A stretch of DNA of 63,047 bases, from positions 1 to 63,047 of the forward strand of contig JANQRW010000004.1 of the NCBI GenBank assembly GCA_028284365.1. The letters run 5' to 3'. The DNA comes from Marinicella sp. Its GTDB lineage: Bacteria > Pseudomonadota > Gammaproteobacteria > Xanthomonadales > Marinicellaceae. The notes beneath the pieces are model-generated. The model did no database searches. It was not told the DNA's origin and saw only the letters and a program-made list of their open reading frames with translations. Below, one piece after another: positions 10,840 to 19,796 of this stretch. Within the stretch, counting starts at the first letter, position 1. Every line of letters starts with the position of its first letter. The position numbers were made by a program, and so were the translations under genes.

Positions 10840-11334
10840 TTAAACCAACTGCTGAACGAAGTTACAGGGTTTGTGATTGCTGTCTAATTGATCTGCCAGC
10901 ACTTTGTTCCAAGCCGTAGCACAAGCACCGGTCGAACCTGGTACTGCAACCACAAAAGTACGGTTGGAGATGCCGGCCAGTGCTCTTGACTGGATGGTCG
11001 AATTGCCTATTTCGGCATAGGATACTTGTCTGAACAATTCACCAAAACCCGGAATCTTCTGCACCAAAAGCGGTTCGATCGCTTCAGGGGTTACATCACG
11101 TTCCGCAAAACCAGTACCGCCAGTTATCAACACCGCATGAACATCCTCCTGATGAATCCATGCTGAGACCACTGCCCTGATATGAAACATGTCGTCTTTC
11201 ACCAACTTCCGTTCTGTTACGCGATGTCCATCCGCTTGGGCACAACTTTGTAGTTGGTCACCGGATTTATCTGTTTCAGGTGTGCGCGTATCACTGACAG
11301 TCAGGATGGCTATGTTAAGTGGTTGTTTTTTCAT
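10840..11334 (-). CDS. moaB: Molybdopterin adenylyltransferase MoaB
   Basis: This 164-aa cytoplasmic protein is of normal MoaB/MogA-fold length. MoaB-type enzymes adenylylate molybdopterin before molybdenum insertion. Family motifs are visible: [10 protein letters not shown] at the N-terminus, the nucleotide-site loop I-T-G-G-T-G at residues 70-75, followed by D-V-T-P-E-A, and V-P-G-S-T-G-A near residue 130. The ATG at 11334 gives the family-typical start. The gene follows the CoxE-like VWA gene with a 7-bp gap on the same strand, so the two are probably cotranscribed. That resembles molybdenum-hydroxylase maturation loci where MoxR/CoxE proteins occur, but no hydroxylase is present here. MogA is the alternative name, though overall the protein looks more like MoaB. 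Confidence 0.88.
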   Translation of the reverse strand: MKKQPLNIAILTVSDTRTPETDKSGDQLQSCAQADGHRVTERKLVKDDMFHIRAVVSAWIHQEDVHAVLITGGTGFAERDVTPEAIEPLLVQKIPGFGELFRQVSYAEIGNSTIQSRALAGISNRTFVVAVPGSTGACATAWNKVLADQLDSNHKPCNFVQQLV

Positions 11335-11341
11335 GGTTCTG

Positions 11342-12517
11342 TCATCTGGCTAAGGTGTCAATGGCCTCTTGCAAGCCATCAAGGTTAAGAGGAAACATTT
11401 TTTCATTGGTCAATTTGTGCATGATTTCAGTTGAATGGGTATAGGCCCAATATGCCTCTGGCACCGGGTTCAACCAAACCATGTTTGGCCATTGTTCGGT
11501 AACACGCTGCATCCAGGTGATTCCGGATTCTTCATTCATGTGTTCGACACTGCCAAAAGGTTCTGTGATTTCATAAGGTGACATCGCAGCATCACCCACA
11601 ATCATCACATGGTAGTCACTGCCATAGGTATTTATCACATCCCAGGTACTGATGTTTTCTTGCCAGCGGCGGTGGTTATCTTGCCACAGTTTTTCATAGA
11701 TGCAGTTATGAAAGTAGTAATATTCCAAATGTTTGAACTCAGCTTTAACTGCCGAAAACAGTTCTTCGCACCTCTGTACATGGTAATCCATGGAACCACC
11801 CACATCGAAAAAAACCAGCAATTTAACCGCATTGTGCCGCTCAGGGCGCATTTTCAAATTCAACAAACCTGCATTATCGGCAGTGGATTTGATGGTGCTG
11901 GCTAAATCCAGTTCTTCTGCCGCACCAGTGCGAGCAAACTTACGCAACTTACGCAATGCCATTTTCATGGAACGTGTGTTCAGTTCAGCATCACCATCCA
12001 GGTTTTTGAACTGACGCTTTTCCCACACTTTAGTGGCGCGGTTATGACGACCCTCACCACCTATACGAACCCCTTCTGGGTTATAACCGCTGTGACCAAA
12101 AGGTGATGTGCCGCCGGTGCCAATCCATTTGTTGCCGCCCTGATGTTTCTTTTGCTGTTCTTCCAGGCGTTTCTTCAGGGTTTCCATTAACTTGTCAAAA
12201 CCACCCAAGGCTTCGATTTGTGCTTTTTCTTCATCAGATAAATTTTTAAGCCAATCAGGTTTAAGCCAATCGTGTGGAATCAAAAATGACTCAAAATCCT
12301 CGATCATTTCCAGGTCATGAAAATAATGCCCAAAAGCCAGATCAAAACGATCAAAGTATTTTTCATCTTTTACCATACACAGTTTTGCTAATTGGTAAAA
12401 GTCATCAACAGATGCAAAGACCACCTGTTTTTCCAAAGCTTCTAACAACACCAGTAACTCCTTCACTGTCACTGGGATTTGTGCTTTTTTCAGGGTGTAA
12501 AAAAAATCAATCAACAT
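11342..12517 (-). CDS. CoxE-like VWA-domain protein
   Basis: The 391-aa soluble protein belongs to the CoxE-like VWA family (COG3825 type). The N-terminal half is helical and charged, with a Gly-rich linker near residues 145-175. The C-terminal VWA-like domain carries a modified metal-ion site, F-F-D-V-G-G-S-M-D, around residue 240 (D-x-G-G-S in place of the classical D-x-S-x-S). Proteins of this family pair with a MoxR AAA+ ATPase to remodel or insert cofactors into client enzymes; CoxD/CoxE of CO dehydrogenase are the known example. Here the MoxR gene is immediately upstream with an 8-bp gap, and moaB is immediately downstream. The client enzyme is not identifiable from this window. Confidence 0.85.
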   Translation of the reverse strand: MLIDFFYTLKKAQIPVTVKELLVLLEALEKQVVFASVDDFYQLAKLCMVKDEKYFDRFDLAFGHYFHDLEMIEDFESFLIPHDWLKPDWLKNLSDEEKAQIEALGGFDKLMETLKKRLEEQQKKHQGGNKWIGTGGTSPFGHSGYNPEGVRIGGEGRHNRATKVWEKRQFKNLDGDAELNTRSMKMALRKLRKFARTGAAEELDLASTIKSTADNAGLLNLKMRPERHNAVKLLVFFDVGGSMDYHVQRCEELFSAVKAEFKHLEYYYFHNCIYEKLWQDNHRRWQENISTWDVINTYGSDYHVMIVGDAAMSPYEITEPFGSVEHMNEESGITWMQRVTEQWPNMVWLNPVPEAYWAYTHSTEIMHKLTNEKMFPLNLDGLQEAIDTLAR

Positions 12518-12525
12518 GATTTGAA

Positions 12526-13371
12526 TTAACCGCTGCGACGCATCATAAAAGCCAGTTTTTGTAGCATTTCAACATCTTGCTCGTTTTTCAACAATGCGCC
12601 ATATAGTGGTGGAATGGCTTCCTTAATGCTTTTATTCTGAAGTGCTTCCAACGGGATGTCATCAGCAACCAACAGTTTAATCCAGTCAATAAGCTCTGAG
12701 GTGGATGGCTTCTTTTTCAAGCCGGGCACTTCCCTCACTTCAAAAAAAACTTCAAGTGCTGCATTCAACATACCCTTTTTTAAATCAGGGTGATGCACCA
12801 TGATGATCGCCTGCATGGTTTTTTTGTCAGGAAAATTGATGTAATGGAAAAAACAACGGCGCAAAAACGCATCCGGCAGTTCCTTTTCGTTGTTACTGGT
12901 GATGATGATAATCGGTCTGTGTTTGGCATGAATGGTTTCACCTGTTTCATAAACGCTGAATTGCATTTTGTCTAATTCCACCAGCAGGTCATTAGGAAAT
13001 TCGATGTCGGCTTTATCGATTTCATCTATCAACAACACCACTTGTTCATCAGCAGTGAAAGCCTGCCACAACATGCCCTGTTTGATGTAGTTTTTAATGT
13101 TATGAACTTTATCATCACCTAACTGTGAATCACGCAAGCGTGATACAGCATCATATTCATATAAACCTTGTTGGGCCTTGGTGGTTGATTTGATGTGCCA
13201 GCTGATCAGCTTTTTCCCCATGGTAGCTGCCACTTCCTCAGCCAGCATGGTTTTACCCGTTCCTGGCTCACCTTTGATAAGCAGCGGTCTTTGTAAAGTG
13301 ACCGCAGCGTTAACGGCCAACTGCAAATCATCAGTAGCCACATAATTTTCTGATCCTGTGAATTTAGTCAT
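12526..13371 (-). CDS. MoxR-family AAA+ ATPase
   Basis: The 281-aa protein has a Walker A motif G-E-P-G-T-G-K-T (residues 35-42), Walker B V-V-L-L-I-D-E-I-D near 110-118, sensor-1 I-I-I-T-S-N-N, and an arginine-finger region L-R-R-C-F-F-H-Y. This is the standard MoxR/CoxD arrangement and length. MoxR ATPases act as chaperones together with a VWA partner, which here is encoded 8 bp downstream. The gene is probably first of the MoxR-CoxE-MoaB set on the minus strand, with about 70 bp separating it from the cupredoxin gene. A second MoxR/VWA pair (NorQ/NorD) occurs at 52349-56337. Confidence 0.9.
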   Translation of the reverse strand: MTKFTGSENYVATDDLQLAVNAAVTLQRPLLIKGEPGTGKTMLAEEVAATMGKKLISWHIKSTTKAQQGLYEYDAVSRLRDSQLGDDKVHNIKNYIKQGMLWQAFTADEQVVLLIDEIDKADIEFPNDLLVELDKMQFSVYETGETIHAKHRPIIIITSNNEKELPDAFLRRCFFHYINFPDKKTMQAIIMVHHPDLKKGMLNAALEVFFEVREVPGLKKKPSTSELIDWIKLLVADDIPLEALQNKSIKEAIPPLYGALLKNEQDVEMLQKLAFMMRRSG

Positions 13372-13439
13372 GGGTGTGTTATTAATTGAATGCTTTATTT
13401 TAACAATCCCAATGCGTCACCACCACCTCAATGGACGAC

Positions 13440-14126
13440 TTATTCAAAACTGCTTCTGAATAATAAATCACTGAGCACATGAATGATGCCTGTTTGTTCC
13501 GAGTGTGCTGGATTGGCACAAAAATAGGGTATTTCAGCAACTTCATCAAACCGCACATAAAACTCCCAGGGGAAACCAGTTGGGTCGGTGTTTACGATTT
13601 GACCATCACCTTCACAACCTTGAGCACACAACAGAACGCCATCATCTGTTCTGAAATTATGGACACCACCTTGGTTGTTGAAATACACCACATCACCAGC
13701 TGTGATGGTTAAATCATTGGGTACAAACTGATTGTTTAGGTTGGTGTTAATTTCATGTGTGGTAGCACTGCTTGGGGTTTGTACCACCACTGTGCCAACC
13801 ATACCAAACTGCACATGTGGCTGACACTCGTAGGGAATGGTACCTGGTAAGCGAAATGTGACTTCAGCGACCCATGCGGCATCAGATGGATTACCATCAC
13901 CCCCATCTGCCTCACACCCGTTAGCACACCTGAAATTACCTACTGAATAAACATTGTGTGATCCTGGTCCTTCATTAACCCAACGTACCGTGTCACCCGC
14001 TTCGATGATGACTGTGGCCGGATTGAATGAATTGTCCCTGACCGTAACCACATGCGTCCTTGCAAAAAGATCTGATGCACTGAGCAACAACAGAACAATA
14101 ATTAAATGAAGACAGTCGTTTTTCAT
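13440..14126 (-). CDS. Exported two-domain cupredoxin with GFE tail
   Basis: This 228-aa protein contains two plastocyanin-like domains. The start is set at ATG 14126 because the peptide from there begins M-K-N-D-C-L-H-L-I-I, a signal peptide ending near F-A-R; the open frame upstream to 14201 lacks coding character. Domain 1 (about 25-115) has the type-1 copper ligands: a His in G-S-H-N-V, then Cys, His and Met in Y-E-C-Q-P-H-V-Q-F-G-M. Domain 2 (about 125-215) keeps H-N-F and F-C-A-N-P-A-H but has no Met at the axial position. Both domains carry an inserted Cys-x3-Cys loop (R-C-A-N-G-C; L-C-A-Q-G-C). The protein ends D-L-L-F-R-S-S-F-E, the tail shared with two other exported proteins in this window. 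A periplasmic or surface copper/electron-transfer role is inferred; no redox partner is adjacent. Confidence 0.8.
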   Translation of the reverse strand: MKNDCLHLIIVLLLLSASDLFARTHVVTVRDNSFNPATVIIEAGDTVRWVNEGPGSHNVYSVGNFRCANGCEADGGDGNPSDAAWVAEVTFRLPGTIPYECQPHVQFGMVGTVVVQTPSSATTHEINTNLNNQFVPNDLTITAGDVVYFNNQGGVHNFRTDDGVLLCAQGCEGDGQIVNTDPTGFPWEFYVRFDEVAEIPYFCANPAHSEQTGIIHVLSDLLFRSSFE

Positions 14127-14292
14127 TGGAGTAACAGGCCAGGCAGTTTTGTGGTTGTTCAATCTTGCACCATATAAAGTTAAGATTTTGCTAAATAACA
14201 CTCAGTTGGTGATTTTTCTCACTTTTGTGTGAGCTAAATCGCACAATTGCTCAACTTTTTAGCTTAATATTCAGAAAAAAGACAGGTGATTT

Positions 14293-16104
14293 ATGAATAT
14301 TTTCCGAAAAAAGTTCCATCCGGCTGGTAGTGTGAAAACCATTAATAAATCAGTTTCACCATTCAAAAATCATAACAACAAACAAAAAATCAATAAATCT
14401 GGACAAGATTTATCGAGTATCCCAATTATTCAAGGCGGCTCAATCGGCACCCCAACACTGGCTCATAGGGTATTGAGCAAGATGGCTTTTGGCCCAAATC
14501 GGGCTGATGTTAGCCACATTGAATCACTGCCAGGTGCCAGTGAAATGGATCGGGTTTTGGCCTATATTGATGAGCAGTTAGAGCCACAAAACATCAATGA
14601 TGCCGCCACAGAAACCATGCTCAACAATGGTTTTCAAACTCTCAACAAAACCCAACAAGAATTTTTCCAGGAACATGTTCATATTCCTGGCGATGAGGAA
14701 ATCCCCTGGGAAGTTCATATCCGCCCTGGACGCGAAACCAGTTATGCGGTATTTATTCGCGCCATTAACAGCAAGCGTCAGTTACTAGAGACCATGGCAG
14801 ATTTTTGGCACAATCACTTTAACGTTTATTTAGAGGGTGACAACATACAACCCATGTTTGTGCATTATGACCGTGATGTCATCAGACCTGAAGCCTTGGG
14901 TAATTTTCGCAACATGATGTATGCAGTGACTCGCTCCAATTGCATGATGTCTTATTTGGGCAACGGCGTGAATGAACAGTCAGCACCCAATGAAAATTTC
15001 GCCCGCGAACTGTTGGAGTTACATACCATAAGTGCCAAAAACTATTATGGTCACATGCCTTGGCAGGATGTTCCAACTGATAATGAAGGCCGTCGTTTAG
15101 GCTATGTGGAAGCCGATGTTCTGGAATTATCGAGGGCTTTGACCGGCTGGTCATTTGATGGCGCCAGTTGGCGTGATTATCAGTATTTATACCCCGATCC
15201 AGGCGACCCCATTGACCTAACACAAGCACCTACAGGCCTGTTTATGTTTCGCCCTGATTGGCATGATGAAGGGGTGAAGCGCGTTATGGGTACTGATTTT
15301 CATTTCGACAGTAACAACCCGGAAAAAGATGTTAACGACATCCTGGACATGTTGGCAGAGCATCCTGCTACTGCACAATTCTTGGCTTATAAACTGTGCC
15401 GTCGCTTTATTGCAGACGAACCACCTCAAGGCGTTGTTGATCAGGTTGCATCCAGTTTACATCAAAACTGGCAAGCCAGCGATCAAATCAGACAGGCCAT
15501 GGAAGTTTTATTAAAATCAGCTGCATTCCTAAACACATGGGGTGAGAAAGTTAAACGGCCTTTCGAGAAGACCATAGCCGCCATGCGCCAGATTGAATAC
15601 AGCTTTCCTTTCAATCCTAATGAAGAATACTCAAACTGGCATTATTGGGGTTTTCAAAGTTCCGGACAACCACCATTTGGTTGGACTTCACCCAACGGTT
15701 ATCCAGATACCAAGTCGCACTGGTTAGGTGCTTCAAGCATGATGTCCACCTGGAAATACATCCAATGGACCTCCCGCTTTCGTGATGGAAATAACAACGA
15801 TGTCCCTTTTAACAACATTTTGGCCATCACTGCTGAGGGCATACCCAATGCCAATGACAGAACAGCCAACAATTTAGTTAATTTTTGGTATGAAAAAATC
15901 TGTGGTCATCCACCTGATAGCAACACTCAAGATAAATTGGCTAAATTCATGTCATATATGGACGTGTCGCTGACTGCGTTAGTGGAAACTGACCGCAACA
16001 CCGCCATAGACATATTTCACAATGATTGGCCTAGCTATAACAGTGAGCGCTTGACTGCCGTTGTTTCGACTGTTTTCTTAACTGCTGAATTCAGCTATCG
16101 CTAA
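14293..16104 (+). CDS. DUF1800 family protein
   Basis: The 603-aa protein belongs to the DUF1800 family, whose members are typically encoded next to DUF1501 proteins, as here (10-bp gap, shared strand). Typical features include the N-terminal A-H-R-V-L-S-K-M-A-F-G-P segment (about 55-67), a W-H-N-H-F motif near residue 177, and the region N-F-A-R-E-L-L-E-L-H-T near 235, which is the most conserved part of the family. A C-terminal part rich in Trp follows. The ATG at 14293 is preceded by the weak purine run GACAGG. No Tat motif or clear signal peptide is visible, unlike its partner. Biochemical function is not established for the family; export and surface or polymer-related roles have been proposed only from context. 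Confidence 0.88.
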   Translation: MNIFRKKFHPAGSVKTINKSVSPFKNHNNKQKINKSGQDLSSIPIIQGGSIGTPTLAHRVLSKMAFGPNRADVSHIESLPGASEMDRVLAYIDEQLEPQNINDAATETMLNNGFQTLNKTQQEFFQEHVHIPGDEEIPWEVHIRPGRETSYAVFIRAINSKRQLLETMADFWHNHFNVYLEGDNIQPMFVHYDRDVIRPEALGNFRNMMYAVTRSNCMMSYLGNGVNEQSAPNENFARELLELHTISAKNYYGHMPWQDVPTDNEGRRLGYVEADVLELSRALTGWSFDGASWRDYQYLYPDPGDPIDLTQAPTGLFMFRPDWHDEGVKRVMGTDFHFDSNNPEKDVNDILDMLAEHPATAQFLAYKLCRRFIADEPPQGVVDQVASSLHQNWQASDQIRQAMEVLLKSAAFLNTWGEKVKRPFEKTIAAMRQIEYSFPFNPNEEYSNWHYWGFQSSGQPPFGWTSPNGYPDTKSHWLGASSMMSTWKYIQWTSRFRDGNNNDVPFNNILAITAEGIPNANDRTANNLVNFWYEKICGHPPDSNTQDKLAKFMSYMDVSLTALVETDRNTAIDIFHNDWPSYNSERLTAVVSTVFLTAEFSYR

Positions 16105-16114
16105 GGAGATTATC

Positions 16115-17443
16115 ATGAAAAAAATTAACAGAAGAAATTTTTTAAAAGGATCAGGTTTGGTCGGTGTGGCTGGTTTAGGCGGCATGCAATTAGGTTTTGC
16201 GAACCAATTACTCAAAGGTGGCTCTGGTGGAAATGGTCGAGATTTATTGATTTATGTCTTCCTCAATGGTGGTATGGATGGACTGAATATGGTGCCACCA
16301 AGATCAGGCAGTGATTACACTGAATACAGCACTGTTTTACGTCCAAACTTACACATTCCCAGCAGCATGTCGTTACCGTTGAATGGGCAAACTGCCTTCG
16401 GTATGCACCCTTCAGCTTCAGGACTGGCAAACTTATTCAACAACAACAAAATGGCGATTGTGCATGCCACTGGCTTGGTTGAAGCGAATCGCTCACATTT
16501 TGAAGCAACCAGGTTTTTAGAGTTGGGCTATCAGGGTTCTAACTCTCTAGGAACAGGTTGGCTTACCCGTTATTTCAATTCATCTCTGTACACACCAGAT
16601 GATGCGGTCATGCCATCCATCGTACCCTCATATAACAACACCGATGCTGTACTTGGTGATCCAACTGCCTTGGTCATGAGCAATCCGGGAGATTTTGCCT
16701 TAAGTGATGGGCACTGGACCTGGGGCAACACCATGCAAGATATTTTAGAAGAAATCAGCGAGACACCACAATCACTTGAACAGTTGATTAATCATCAAGT
16801 GCTCAAAGCTTCTGACATCATACAAGCCATTGATTGGGAAAACTACGCACCAGGAAATAATGCCAGTTACCCCGAAGGCTTTTTAGGCCAGCAATTACGC
16901 ACTGTGGCACAATTGTATAAAAGTGATGTTGATTTGGAAGTGGCCTATGTACCTACTGGTGGCTGGGACACGCATGTGGGCCAAGGCACCGGTACAGAAG
17001 GCCAATTTGCTGATTTAACCACAGAGTTATCGGCTGGATTGTATGCCTTGTATCAAGACCTGACTGCCAGCCACAACGGTCGCTTTACCATCATTGTCCA
17101 GTCTGAGTTCGGGCGCCGCGCTTATGAAAACAGCGATAACAGCACCGACCACGGTTATGCCAATCCTATGTTTATCATTGGTGATGAGGTCAACGGCGGA
17201 TTCCATGGGCAATTTCCCGGCCTGGCGCCAAACCAATTGTTTGAAGACGGTGATGTTGATGCCACTGTTGATTACCGAGACGTAGTCAGTGAAATACTCA
17301 TCAAACGCCAACGTAACCGCTTTTTGGGTTATATATTCCCAGGCTATACGGACTACACACCATTGGGCGTTGTTAATGGTACTGAGTTAAGCCCTGTATA
17401 TGAACAGGACTATGACCCGTTATTTGCTTCAGGCTTTGAATGA
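16115..17443 (+). CDS. DUF1501 Tat-exported protein with GFE tail
   Basis: The 442-aa protein starts M-K-K-I-N-R-R-N-F-L-K-G, a Tat signal of the R-R-x-F-L-K type, followed by a hydrophobic Gly/Ala stretch. DUF1501 proteins belong to the alkaline-phosphatase/sulfatase-like fold. Motifs seen include F-L-N-G-G-M-D-G-L-N near residue 50, G-G-W-D-T-H-V-G near 287 and S-E-F-G-R-R near 329. An AAGGAG ribosome-binding site precedes the ATG. The gene is translationally close to the DUF1800 gene and probably cotranscribed. The C-terminus, D-P-L-F-A-S-G-F-E, matches the tail of the cupredoxin and the extracellular nuclease in this window; the DUF1800 partner lacks it. Function is unknown beyond export. 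Confidence 0.88.
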   Translation: MKKINRRNFLKGSGLVGVAGLGGMQLGFANQLLKGGSGGNGRDLLIYVFLNGGMDGLNMVPPRSGSDYTEYSTVLRPNLHIPSSMSLPLNGQTAFGMHPSASGLANLFNNNKMAIVHATGLVEANRSHFEATRFLELGYQGSNSLGTGWLTRYFNSSLYTPDDAVMPSIVPSYNNTDAVLGDPTALVMSNPGDFALSDGHWTWGNTMQDILEEISETPQSLEQLINHQVLKASDIIQAIDWENYAPGNNASYPEGFLGQQLRTVAQLYKSDVDLEVAYVPTGGWDTHVGQGTGTEGQFADLTTELSAGLYALYQDLTASHNGRFTIIVQSEFGRRAYENSDNSTDHGYANPMFIIGDEVNGGFHGQFPGLAPNQLFEDGDVDATVDYRDVVSEILIKRQRNRFLGYIFPGYTDYTPLGVVNGTELSPVYEQDYDPLFASGFE

Positions 17444-17469
17444 TCAGCATTGAACCGTTTAACAATTTC

Positions 17470-18324
17470 CTACTTAAAGTTCCAAGCATCTAACCACTTT
17501 GTAGAAACTGGTATCATATCAAAATCGGCCACCAGTTTCTCATGGAAATCCGGCAAGTGGCCGGCACCATAGAAAATGGCAAAAGATCGATTGTCTTCAT
17601 CCTTCATGGCTTTGGTGAGTACTTTTAAAGCTTTGTTGTTGCGTTCACTGATGATGGTAGAACCTTCTGAACCTTCCAAAGCATTTAAAGCATCCATGTC
17701 CAACAACACCGTGGCCAAAATCTTTCTGAAAGCATTTTCACGATCTGACGATAACATGGCCTTGAAAACATCAAAATTGCTCACTGGCGAATTGCCGGTA
17801 AGCTGATTGGCATAATCGGCACGCATGATCTTGAAAATCATACTGAAGAAAGACTCACCTTTGTTATCCATACTTTGCTTGAATTCTTTAGGTGTCATAT
17901 CAGCATGTAGAAAATGCTTACCAGTGTAATCAACTTCATCCATTTGGAAAGACAAGTCCATAAAATCAGCCAGACCACTTTGTACACTGGACAGACCGCT
18001 CTTTTCTTCTGATCCGCCGGACGGAATGGAACCATCTTCTGGCATGATGGCTTCATACAAGACTGCATCGTACTTTTTAAACATCTCATTGAGCTGTTGG
18101 TAATACGATTTATCACCAATGTGTACCGCTCCGACTAAGTCCACATAATGCTCACCACCTGTTCTTGGGGCATAACGCACCACTGCCACCTGTAATGATT
18201 TACTACCATTATCATTAAAAATGCGAGTGTATGCCTGCTCTTTGGTGTTGTTTTGGTAAGCATGAGTTGAAACTGATACCAGTAGCATCAATACCAAAAT
18301 TAAAGTTGTTTGAGTTATTTTCAT
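17470..18324 (-). CDS. TraB/GumN (Tiki-like) family exported protein
   Basis: The 284-aa protein starts at ATG 18324 (M-K-I-T-Q-T), giving a clear signal peptide that ends near T-H-A. The longer frame to 18387 overlaps the next gene and adds an uncharged, implausible leader. TraB/PrgY/GumN hallmarks are present: V-G-A-V-H-I-G (about 65-71) and the C-terminal F-Y-G-A-G-H-L-P (about 250-257); these Gly-x2-His and Gly-x-Gly-His motifs are the proposed metal/catalytic elements of the Tiki-like protease superfamily. The middle carries a Ser/Gly-rich insertion near 110-125. The function in bacteria is unresolved. It lies convergent to the DUF1501 gene (26-bp gap). Confidence 0.8.
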   Translation of the reverse strand: MKITQTTLILVLMLLVSVSTHAYQNNTKEQAYTRIFNDNGSKSLQVAVVRYAPRTGGEHYVDLVGAVHIGDKSYYQQLNEMFKKYDAVLYEAIMPEDGSIPSGGSEEKSGLSSVQSGLADFMDLSFQMDEVDYTGKHFLHADMTPKEFKQSMDNKGESFFSMIFKIMRADYANQLTGNSPVSNFDVFKAMLSSDRENAFRKILATVLLDMDALNALEGSEGSTIISERNNKALKVLTKAMKDEDNRSFAIFYGAGHLPDFHEKLVADFDMIPVSTKWLDAWNFK

Positions 18325-18376
18325 TGTTTTATCAGCCACAAAAGAATAGATATACACAATATGTGGGGATGAATGT

Positions 18377-18580
18377 TTAAGCATCAATATCGGGAATCAA
18401 CATGTTTTCATAACAAATCAGCATGTCTTTAATAAGTAACTTGCGTTTTTTCAAACGTTTGATTTTCAACTCATCGATTTCACCAGATTTGATTAACACC
18501 GTGATGATTTCATCTAATTCGGCATGTTCATTCTGCAAATCTGCAATCCGTTGAATGATTTCGCTTTGGCTTAACGTCAT
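18377..18580 (-). CDS. YdcH/DUF465-like small protein
   Basis: A 67-aa, strongly charged helical protein if it starts at ATG 18580 (M-T-L-S-Q-S-E). The frame stays open to 18658, but that extension overlaps the divergent ttcA start. The sequence E-L-D-E-I-I followed by L-K-K-R-K-L-L-I-K-D-M-L matches the YdcH/DUF465 pattern of a coiled coil with an L-K-K-x-K-L-x-L-K-D core. Members are short cytosolic proteins of unknown role, some isolated with nucleoid or ribosome fractions. It lies just upstream of the TraB-like gene and may share its transcript. Confidence 0.65.
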   Translation of the reverse strand: MTLSQSEIIQRIADLQNEHAELDEIITVLIKSGEIDELKIKRLKKRKLLIKDMLICYENMLIPDIDA

Positions 18581-18656
18581 GTAAAAATGAAATAATGGTT
18601 GATTACGGTAAAATTTTAACCTATCGTTCACCCATTTGTCGAAAAATCCTTTTACC

Positions 18657-19475
18657 ATGCCAACTGATCAGCACACATTCACCCAACTTGAAAACAAATT
18701 GCGCCGCCAAATGGCTAAAGCATCAGGTGAGTATGGACTGATTGAAACAGGTGATCGCATCATGGTTTGTTTATCTGGCGGTAAAGACTCCTACACCATG
18801 CTGTCATTGATGCGATTGATTCAAAAGAAAGCACCATTTGATTTCGATTTGGTGGCAGTTAATCTGGATCAAAAACAACCTGGTTTTCCTGAACATATAC
18901 TACCTGAATACCTGACTCAGGTTGGCGTTGAGTACAAAATCATTGAAGAGGACACCTATTCAATTGTCAAAGAAATTATTCCCGAAGGCAAAACCACCTG
19001 CGGTCTGTGTTCACGATTGCGTCGAGCCATTTTGTACCGCGTGGCAGATGAACTGGGTTGCAATAAATTGGCATTGGGTCACCATCAAGACGACATGGTG
19101 GAAACGCTTTTCTTAAACATGTTCTTTGGAGCCAAATTAAAAACCATGCCTCCGAAACTACTCAGTGATGATGGCCAACATGTGGTCATCAGACCGATGG
19201 CATTCATTCGCGAGAAAGACATCATACAATACGCTGAACACCAAGATTACCCCATCATTCCTTGTAACCTCTGTGGCTCGCAGGAAAACCTTCAGCGTCA
19301 GGCAATCAAACACATGCTGAATGACTGGGATCACATTCAACCTAGCCGTGTCGACAACATTGCCAAAGCCATGTCCAACATCATTCCTTCACACATGTCT
19401 GATCCTGAATTATTTGATTTTAAAGGGCTTAAACAGCTTGGACCACCCAGCATCTTTAAACAGATCAGTAAATAA
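18657..19475 (+). CDS. ttcA: tRNA 2-thiocytidine synthetase TtcA
   Basis: This 272-aa protein is an ATP- and iron-sulfur-dependent thiolase that makes 2-thiocytidine at tRNA position 32. The PP-loop [10 protein letters not shown] is at about residues 36-45. Two CxxC motifs follow, C-G-L-C near 115 and C-N-L-C near 206, which hold the [4Fe-4S] cluster in this family. [10 protein letters not shown] is also conserved. ATG 18657 is preferred, though an in-frame TTG at 18636 would add seven residues; neither has a good ribosome-binding site. The gene is divergent from the YdcH-like gene and is followed by a 321-bp tract without a gene. Confidence 0.93.
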   Translation: MPTDQHTFTQLENKLRRQMAKASGEYGLIETGDRIMVCLSGGKDSYTMLSLMRLIQKKAPFDFDLVAVNLDQKQPGFPEHILPEYLTQVGVEYKIIEEDTYSIVKEIIPEGKTTCGLCSRLRRAILYRVADELGCNKLALGHHQDDMVETLFLNMFFGAKLKTMPPKLLSDDGQHVVIRPMAFIREKDIIQYAEHQDYPIIPCNLCGSQENLQRQAIKHMLNDWDHIQPSRVDNIAKAMSNIIPSHMSDPELFDFKGLKQLGPPSIFKQISK

Positions 19476-19790
19476 AGGAAATCCAGCGAAATCCAGGACA
19501 ATAAACCTACATTGGAAATTATCGAACTATTCGATCCCCCGACTTGGTTACCAGCAGTAAAAGCGGCTGAAAGCCAAGTAACTTGAATGGCATGTCATAG
19601 GAGAGCTGCGTGAGCTTGGAGCGGAAACGTAAGGCCCAAAGACATTCCTTAGTCAGGTTCATGCCCTACTGACGCAATCAACCTACCTTCATGGAAGCGA
19701 ATCAGGGAAACGAGTGAACGATGTGGGAACGCAAGACTCACAGTATTCCTCAGAAGTTGTATTTTGCTTTCTAAACAAAAGCCAAACATG
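19476..19790 (+). other. Gene-free tract with structured-RNA character
   Basis: No protein-coding frame is credible between ttcA and the convergent M23 gene. The tract has many short self-complementary pieces. These include ACTTGG at 19542 with CCAAGT at 19574, the hairpin GGCT-GAA-AGCC at 19565-19575, GTCAG/CTGAC around a 12-nt loop at 19652-19673, and GAGT/ACTC flanking GAACGATGTGGGAACGCAAG near 19713-19739. Purine-rich phrases such as GGGAAACGAGTGAACGA and GTGGGAACGC recall domain I of bacterial group II introns, but no reverse-transcriptase frame or domain V is visible. It could be an intron remnant, another structured RNA, or neither. Strand is assigned by the better-looking GNRA-like loops. 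Confidence 0.35.
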
Positions 19791-19796
19791 CTTGAT

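Noticed and set aside
18581..18658. Longer YdcH-like protein starting at 18658
   Set aside because: The added residues overlap the ttcA start and do not resemble the family, whose members begin near the M-T-L-S position.
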